From: an uncultured Porphyromonadaceae bacterium
GTDB lineage: Bacteria; Bacteroidota; Bacteroidia; Bacteroidales; Muribaculaceae
Length of the DNA stretch: 9,934 nt
Direction of reading: 5' to 3'
Assembly: GCA_947166165.1 (NCBI GenBank)
Contig: CAMVDK010000110.1
Span: 1 to 9,934 of the forward strand
This document shows, in pieces, positions 7,055-9,934 of the stretch; within the stretch, counting starts at the first letter, position 1; each line of letters starts with the position of its first letter. Below the pieces are notes generated by a model. It had not been told where the DNA came from. It made no database searches and saw nothing but the letters and a program-made list of their open reading frames with translations. The position numbers were made by a program, and so were the translations under genes.

Positions 7055-7381
7055 TCAAAGGTTACTATGTATAGGACAAAAACGTGTGCCCTTGATTACT
7101 TTAAGTTTACAACGATTGCCTTGCTTCGTGTTGGCATGGCAACGGTTGGCGGGAGAGGTTGCCTTAGCGGGCTTGCCATTGCGGTCGAAATTTTCTTTGG
7201 CTCTACGTTTGTATTCGTCCGACTTGTTGACACTCTTCCAGTGCTGTGTACAGTAGCCATTGTGTTTCGCTTCACGCTTGCACTGCGTGCCGCGCATCGT
7301 GGTGGCTTGACACCGCTGGGCCTCAGCAACAAAGCTCAGCGTGAGCACGGCGGCAAGCAATAGGGATATTATACGTTTCAT
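7055..7381 (-). CDS. small secreted DUF5763-like protein with two CCCH motifs
   Basis: A 108-aa protein with a Sec signal peptide (1-21, cleavage likely after VAEA). The mature part contains two copies of a cysteine/histidine motif. Copy one is C24, C34, C44, H47 (CX9CX9CX2H). Copy two is C81, C91, C102, H105 (CX9CX10CX2H). Each has the pattern RCxAxTxxGxxCK...G..(Y/F)CxxH. This is the pattern I associate with DUF5763, a short domain common in Bacteroidota and elsewhere and probably zinc-binding. The copies are joined by a basic linker (about 49-79, Lys/Arg-rich). A periplasmic or exported location for a zinc-ribbon-like repeat is unusual but typical for this group. It is the first gene of a two-gene unit with the GX3 lipoprotein, 5 bases apart. 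Its role is unknown. Confidence 0.85.
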   Translation of the reverse strand: MKRIISLLLAAVLTLSFVAEAQRCQATTMRGTQCKREAKHNGYCTQHWKSVNKSDEYKRRAKENFDRNGKPAKATSPANRCHANTKQGNRCKLKVIKGTRFCPIHSNL

Positions 7382-7651
7382 CGTTTTATGAGTTTTTATA
7401 TCAAAAACATATCATATCTTGCAGGGACGTTATCCATATCGCGATGTTTACCTATCATATCCTAGTTTATTGATGGCAAGAGCAATATTAGATTCAATAA
7501 TATTATGAATCATAATTCAAATATTTCCTTGAATTCATAATAGCTAATAGCATCATCTGCAGGCACGAACACGACTGCCAAAATTTTCAGAATTAGATTG
7601 GTTCGTCTGTTATTCATCTGTTCTCTCGTATTAGTCGTTCGTATTTGATGA
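7382..7651. other. AT-rich intergenic region upstream of the DUF5763-like gene
   Basis: This is the longest gap in the window (270 bases). It is AT-rich and shows no credible coding frame. It must contain the promoter of the DUF5763/lipoprotein pair, but I find no exact TAnnTTTG on the minus strand; the nearest is TATGTTTTTG around 7402-7411. It contains GTTTTT-ATATC-AAAAAC (7392-7407), a larger dyad (7486-7549), and one overlapping the end of the upstream gene (7629-7657). Confidence 0.6.
7486..7549. repeat. imperfect long AT-rich inverted repeat
   Basis: TATTATGAAT (7501-7510) is the exact reverse complement of ATTCATAATA (7533-7542). Outside it TATTAG (7486-7491) pairs with CTAATA (7544-7549). 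Inside, ATTCAA (7515-7520) can pair with TTGAAT (7529-7534) as an alternative fold. It could be an operator, a transcript-end hairpin or an attenuator; there is no clear T tract. Confidence 0.5.
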
Positions 7652-7657
7652 CTAATA
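7629..7657 (-). terminator. hairpin overlapping the stop codon of the small membrane protein gene
   Basis: TATTAGTC (7629-7636) is the exact reverse complement of GACTAATA (7650-7657), extendable by a few G-U/A-U pairs, with a loop of about 13 bases or less. The stop codon TAG (7652-7654, minus strand) lies in one arm. It suits a 3'-end stem for the DUF805/membrane protein transcript, although no run of T follows. Confidence 0.35.
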
Positions 7658-8014
7658 ACCATCGTAATCGCGAGTGTCGTAAAAGTTTACATCGTCAAGA
7701 TAATTGCTCATTCTGCCTTCAAATGGATCATCCATCATATATCGGTCATCGTCATAATCATGATAATGACAGTGATCACTTGTTGCGTGTGTTTTATGGG
7801 CATCTTTTTTGTCCTCATCTCCGTGGTTACTAAGTTTCTGCCAAATGGTGCCTATTAACCAAATGAAGCCAAACATGAGAAGAGTGCCAAAGATGCCAGA
7901 ACCACTCGTTTCTTCAGCGGCTTCATGTGATATTTCATAGCCCGCCCCAGCTCCTGCAAATAAGATGAGCCGAGATGTAAACAGCAAAACAATTGAAGTG
8001 AAAAAATGTTTCAT
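7652..8014 (-). CDS. small membrane protein with His/Asp/Tyr-rich tail
   Basis: A 120-aa protein. An N-terminal hydrophobic segment (4-20), ending in a small-residue stretch GAGAG, is a signal peptide or first membrane helix. A second hydrophobic helix spans about 41-59 (IFGTLLMFGFIWLIGTIW). The remaining 60 residues are hydrophilic and unusually rich in His, Asp and Tyr: H64, H73, H76, H81, H83 and H85 with DHCHYHDYDDD at 80-90. That tail could bind divalent metal ions, which is inference from composition only. It starts 2 bases past the stop of the DUF805/TerB-like gene and is therefore almost certainly in the same operon. I do not recognise a named family. The acidic, tyrosine-rich tail resembles in composition the tail of the lipoprotein at 6522-7049, but I see no alignable homology. 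Confidence 0.75.
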   Translation of the reverse strand: MKHFFTSIVLLFTSRLILFAGAGAGYEISHEAAEETSGSGIFGTLLMFGFIWLIGTIWQKLSNHGDEDKKDAHKTHATSDHCHYHDYDDDRYMMDDPFEGRMSNYLDDVNFYDTRDYDGY

Positions 8015-8016
8015 GC

Positions 8017-9018
8017 TTATAAACTCTCAATAATTGTTGTGGCTTCTTTGATACTGACAGTTGGCAAATTGCACATTGCGGCATTTAATTGCCAAAAGAG
8101 CAATGCGCTATCCTCAAGTTTTCCATCTGCGGCAATGATAAGCTGTAGATAGGCCGAAATATATCTCTTTTTGTCAGAACTGATTCTTGAGATGACATCG
8201 GTTATTTCTCTAGGTTGCATGGTGTGGTCAAGTCCGAAGATGCCCTCGATATGGTCTTTGCCCTCCTTGGCAAGTCGCTCTAAAACCGATGTGCTCACAT
8301 TGAAACGGTTCAAACCGTATGTCAAGATGAAGAACTTCTTCTCGGTCAATCCTGTGGAGCATGCTCCGATGAGTCCCAAAGCCAATTTGTAGATTGCCGC
8401 CAATTGCTTGTTAGAGAAAATGAGATTGCTGCAAGCATCATGTTCCGCATATGGAGTAGATTCTTGGATTGGGCGTGAATGAGGGGCTGTTTGAGCGTGG
8501 AGTTGCGATAATTTTGAAGGTTCTGCATTCGCAGCACTAACATCTTTTTGCGTTCCGATTGGTCTACTGGGATGATGTGAGCTAGCAACCTTTGGGACGG
8601 GTCGATCCTTTGTGAGATATTTCGCGGAGTGTGTTGGTGTGGTTTTACCGGGCATTTTCCCCCAGCGGTTATCACCATCACTTTCGCGTAGCCAGAACAC
8701 CAGCAGAGCGATAAAGCCGAAAGGGACAAAAAAAAGCAGCAGCCACCATGCACTCTTGCCTACATCGTGAAGCCGGCGAGCCATGACCGCGAATAGGGGT
8801 ATCAAAAGACCGAATCCCACAATGCAGTAGATTGCCACCCCCACATTATAGCCATCCTGCCCGAAAGCAGCACCAAGCAGCAACGCAGGCAGACTGGCAA
8901 CTATCGTTATCAGCGGTGCCGAGAGATAGGTGAACCAAAACTCCGACAGCGACGCACGGCCGCTGAAATTGGCGAAGTTGGTCTTGTAGACCGATATTAC
9001 ATGCTCTTTGAAAGTCAT
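8017..9018 (-). CDS. DUF805 membrane protein with C-terminal TerB-like domain
   Basis: A 333-aa inner-membrane protein. Residues 1-120 form a DUF805 domain: the GRASLSEFWF motif (20-29), hydrophobic helices at about 34-52, 60-79 and 90-110, the signature ARRLHDVGKSAWW (80-92) between helices, and a DGDNRWG end (114-120). A polar Pro/Ser/His linker (about 121-198) leads to a helical domain (about 203-333). Its second half, AYLQLIIAADGKLEDSALLFW (289-309), has the LxxAADGxxxxxE-like pattern of TerB/TerB-like domains, associated with tellurite-resistance and membrane-stress systems. DUF805 proteins fused to cytoplasmic helper domains are widespread, and their function is not established. It has its own upstream promoter and is followed after 2 bases by the small His-rich membrane protein gene. 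The two may form one membrane complex, which is inference. Full-length start at ATG 9018 gives the complete DUF805 N-terminus. Confidence 0.87.
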   Translation of the reverse strand: MTFKEHVISVYKTNFANFSGRASLSEFWFTYLSAPLITIVASLPALLLGAAFGQDGYNVGVAIYCIVGFGLLIPLFAVMARRLHDVGKSAWWLLLFFVPFGFIALLVFWLRESDGDNRWGKMPGKTTPTHSAKYLTKDRPVPKVASSHHPSRPIGTQKDVSAANAEPSKLSQLHAQTAPHSRPIQESTPYAEHDACSNLIFSNKQLAAIYKLALGLIGACSTGLTEKKFFILTYGLNRFNVSTSVLERLAKEGKDHIEGIFGLDHTMQPREITDVISRISSDKKRYISAYLQLIIAADGKLEDSALLFWQLNAAMCNLPTVSIKEATTIIESL

Positions 9019-9041
9019 AACCGTTTATTAATTTGAATGCA

Positions 9042-9072
9042 CAAAATTACACGATACTGTGCAAGCTGCAAA
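9042..9072 (-). promoter_or_regulatory. Bacteroidota sigma-ABfr-type promoter for the DUF805/TerB-like operon
   Basis: On the minus strand TTTG (complement of 9069-9072) and TAATTTTG (complement of 9042-9049) are separated by exactly 19 bases. This fits the Bacteroides consensus TTTG-N19-TAnnTTTG perfectly. Transcription should start near 9036-9038, giving a leader of about 20 bases before ATG 9018. A pair of direct repeats TGCAAGC (9060-9066 and 9075-9081, plus strand) flanks the -33 element. Confidence 0.75.
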
Positions 9073-9136
9073 ATTGCAAGCCTTGCAGAAAGAAAGCGAC
9101 TCACATCTCAACTCATACTGTTCAGATTTGGGCAAA

Positions 9137-9751
9137 TCATAAGTTATCAAGGTCAATACCCAATTTTTTAGACAGGCTCCAAATGCCATCGCCTTCTTTT
9201 AATTGCGATTCATAAGACTCTATGAACTCTGCTAAAGAAATAGCCGTAATATGGTCAACCGTATCTTTGTTTTGCCATCCGAAATGGCAACACTCTTGGA
9301 TTTGCTGACGAAGGTTTTCCTTCTCTGAATACGAAAGATTCTCACAATAGGCTGAATAGAATGATTGCAGTTGGCAATCCAGGTGATAAAAAGGTATGCG
9401 AGCCTCTATTGCAATTAAGATGTGATTTAGAGCGTCATAATTCTTTAAAATGAACGCTATGCCCATTCCAAGAACGGTTTCAAAAAATTGAGGATCATTC
9501 TGCTCCCTCGTTTTGAACCATAGTTTTGAAATTACATAATATGCCATTTTAACGGCATTAGCCTCAAGATTATATTCGGTTGCCATCATCACTAACGGCG
9601 TTACGCCTTCGAGATAGGCATCCAAAATCATTTCCGGTCCAGAGTTTATGGCTCGGTAAACGCCATTCACGGCCTCATCCATCCCTTGTTTGTCGTTTTG
9701 TTGCCAACATGAGATGAAATATGCGCAATACTTCTCAATTGGATTGTTCAT
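9137..9751 (-). CDS. hypothetical helical protein
   Basis: A 204-aa protein without signal peptide or clear membrane helix, so probably cytoplasmic. I do not recognise a family. The sequence reads as mostly alpha-helical, with alternating hydrophobic and charged residues. Several segments (about 40-56, 64-80, 92-116) are hydrophobic but interrupted by charges. Aromatic residues and scattered cysteines (C9, C15, C126, C136, C154, C155) are frequent. It starts about 21 bases after the stop of the gene entering from the right, in the same direction, and is probably co-transcribed with it. An independent promoter then follows for the next gene. Size, composition and placement behind the 3' end of another gene would fit an immunity protein of a toxin/immunity pair, but this is a weak inference. 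Low G+C relative to the barrel gene. Confidence 0.8.
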   Translation of the reverse strand: MNNPIEKYCAYFISCWQQNDKQGMDEAVNGVYRAINSGPEMILDAYLEGVTPLVMMATEYNLEANAVKMAYYVISKLWFKTREQNDPQFFETVLGMGIAFILKNYDALNHILIAIEARIPFYHLDCQLQSFYSAYCENLSYSEKENLRQQIQECCHFGWQNKDTVDHITAISLAEFIESYESQLKEGDGIWSLSKKLGIDLDNL

Positions 9752-9772
9752 TGTTTTTATTTTATGGTTAAC

Positions 9773-9934
9773 CTAAAATCCGCAAGGTGGTTCCGATGTT
9801 TGCTTTTTAGAGCACTTGTTCCAACTCTCATGGGCGGAAGCAACGGCCTGTGCGGGATTTCCCCCCAAAGACGTACTGCCCCCCTTTCCCCCAACGTGTG
9901 ATTGGGCGGCAGGTTGTGTTTGCCCGCGAAGAGT
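9773..9934 (-). CDS. 3' end of an unidentified gene, Gly/Ser/Gln-rich C-terminus (partial)
   Basis: An open frame enters from the right edge and ends at TAG (9773-9775), giving 53 residues. It begins with a Gln/Ala/Gly/Ser-rich stretch (QTQPAAQ, GGKGGS, LGGNPAQAVASA) and ends in a short Lys/Cys tail (WNKCSKKQ...PPCGF). I prefer this frame for its composition and more G-starting codons. A second minus frame, ending at TAA (9757-9759), is also open across the segment, so the assignment is not secure. The low-complexity Gly/Ser part could be a linker. No domain is identifiable. The 204-aa gene follows after 21 bases. Confidence 0.42.
   Translation of the reverse strand, partial: TLRGQTQPAAQSHVGGKGGSTSLGGNPAQAVASAHESWNKCSKKQTSEPPCGF

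Noticed and set aside
7050..7058. TTG start at 7058 or ATG at 7054 for the lipoprotein gene
   Set aside because: The ATG at 7054 is followed at once by a stop in its frame (ATG CCA TGA). The TTG only adds three residues before a good ATG at 7049.
8346..8753. 135-aa minus-strand frame inside the DUF805/TerB-like gene
   Set aside because: Overlaps the linker of a continuous gene in another frame; Ser/Leu-rich product with no recognisable motif.
9757..9933. alternative minus frame at the right edge ending at 9757-9759
   Set aside because: It is open but its residue make-up (Pro, Arg, His, Leu scattered) and codon first positions look less like coding sequence than the chosen frame. It is not fully excluded.
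3712..9934. CRISPR array, tRNA or insertion sequence
   Set aside because: No regularly spaced direct repeats, no cloverleaf with a TTCGA-type arm, and no transposase motifs or terminal inverted repeats were found on reading either strand.

Overview
The window looks like chromosomal DNA of a member of the Bacteroidota, probably Bacteroidales. Three signs point there. A lipidated BamA/TamA-type outer-membrane protein is present. A TTTG-N19-TAATTTTG promoter of the Bacteroides class lies at 9042-9072. The secreted and lipoprotein genes do not depend on strong Shine-Dalgarno sites. No tRNA, rRNA, CRISPR array, insertion sequence or integrase is visible.

Layout, plus strand (1-3711): the 3' part of a C5-cytosine DNA methyltransferase gene runs in from the left edge. 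A NotI-like restriction endonuclease follows, its ATG sharing one base with the methyltransferase stop. Together they are a type II restriction-modification pair. The endonuclease stop codon in turn lies inside the start of a 778-aa BamA/TamA-family lipoprotein (TamL-like), with an 8-base overlap. Base composition changes abruptly at that junction: the R-M genes are near balanced in G+C and the barrel gene is strongly G+C-rich. This suggests the R-M pair was acquired and abutted to a housekeeping gene.

Layout, minus strand (3757-9934): every remaining gene points left. First in coordinate order come two tandem paralogues (485 and 411 aa). They share a conserved C-terminal domain that I read as possibly an OmpR-like winged helix, and a conserved N-terminal block. 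Upstream of them is a two-gene group: a DUF5763-like secreted protein with two CCCH motifs, and a lipoprotein with two copies, exactly 40 residues apart, of a GX3 repeat. An AT-rich 270-base gap with two dyads separates this from a second group: a DUF805 membrane protein fused to a TerB-like domain, then a small membrane protein with a His/Asp/Tyr-rich tail. This group has its own clear promoter. At the right edge a 204-aa helical protein of unknown function follows closely behind the 3' end of a Gly/Ser/Gln-rich gene that leaves the window.

The left genes act on DNA (modification and cleavage) and on outer-membrane biogenesis. The right half is mainly envelope-directed proteins of unknown role plus two possible regulators. 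The best leads are the paralogue pair, the NotI-like R-M pair overlapping the barrel gene, the GX3-repeat lipoprotein, and the toxin/immunity-like arrangement at the right edge. None of these functions is proven by sequence alone.
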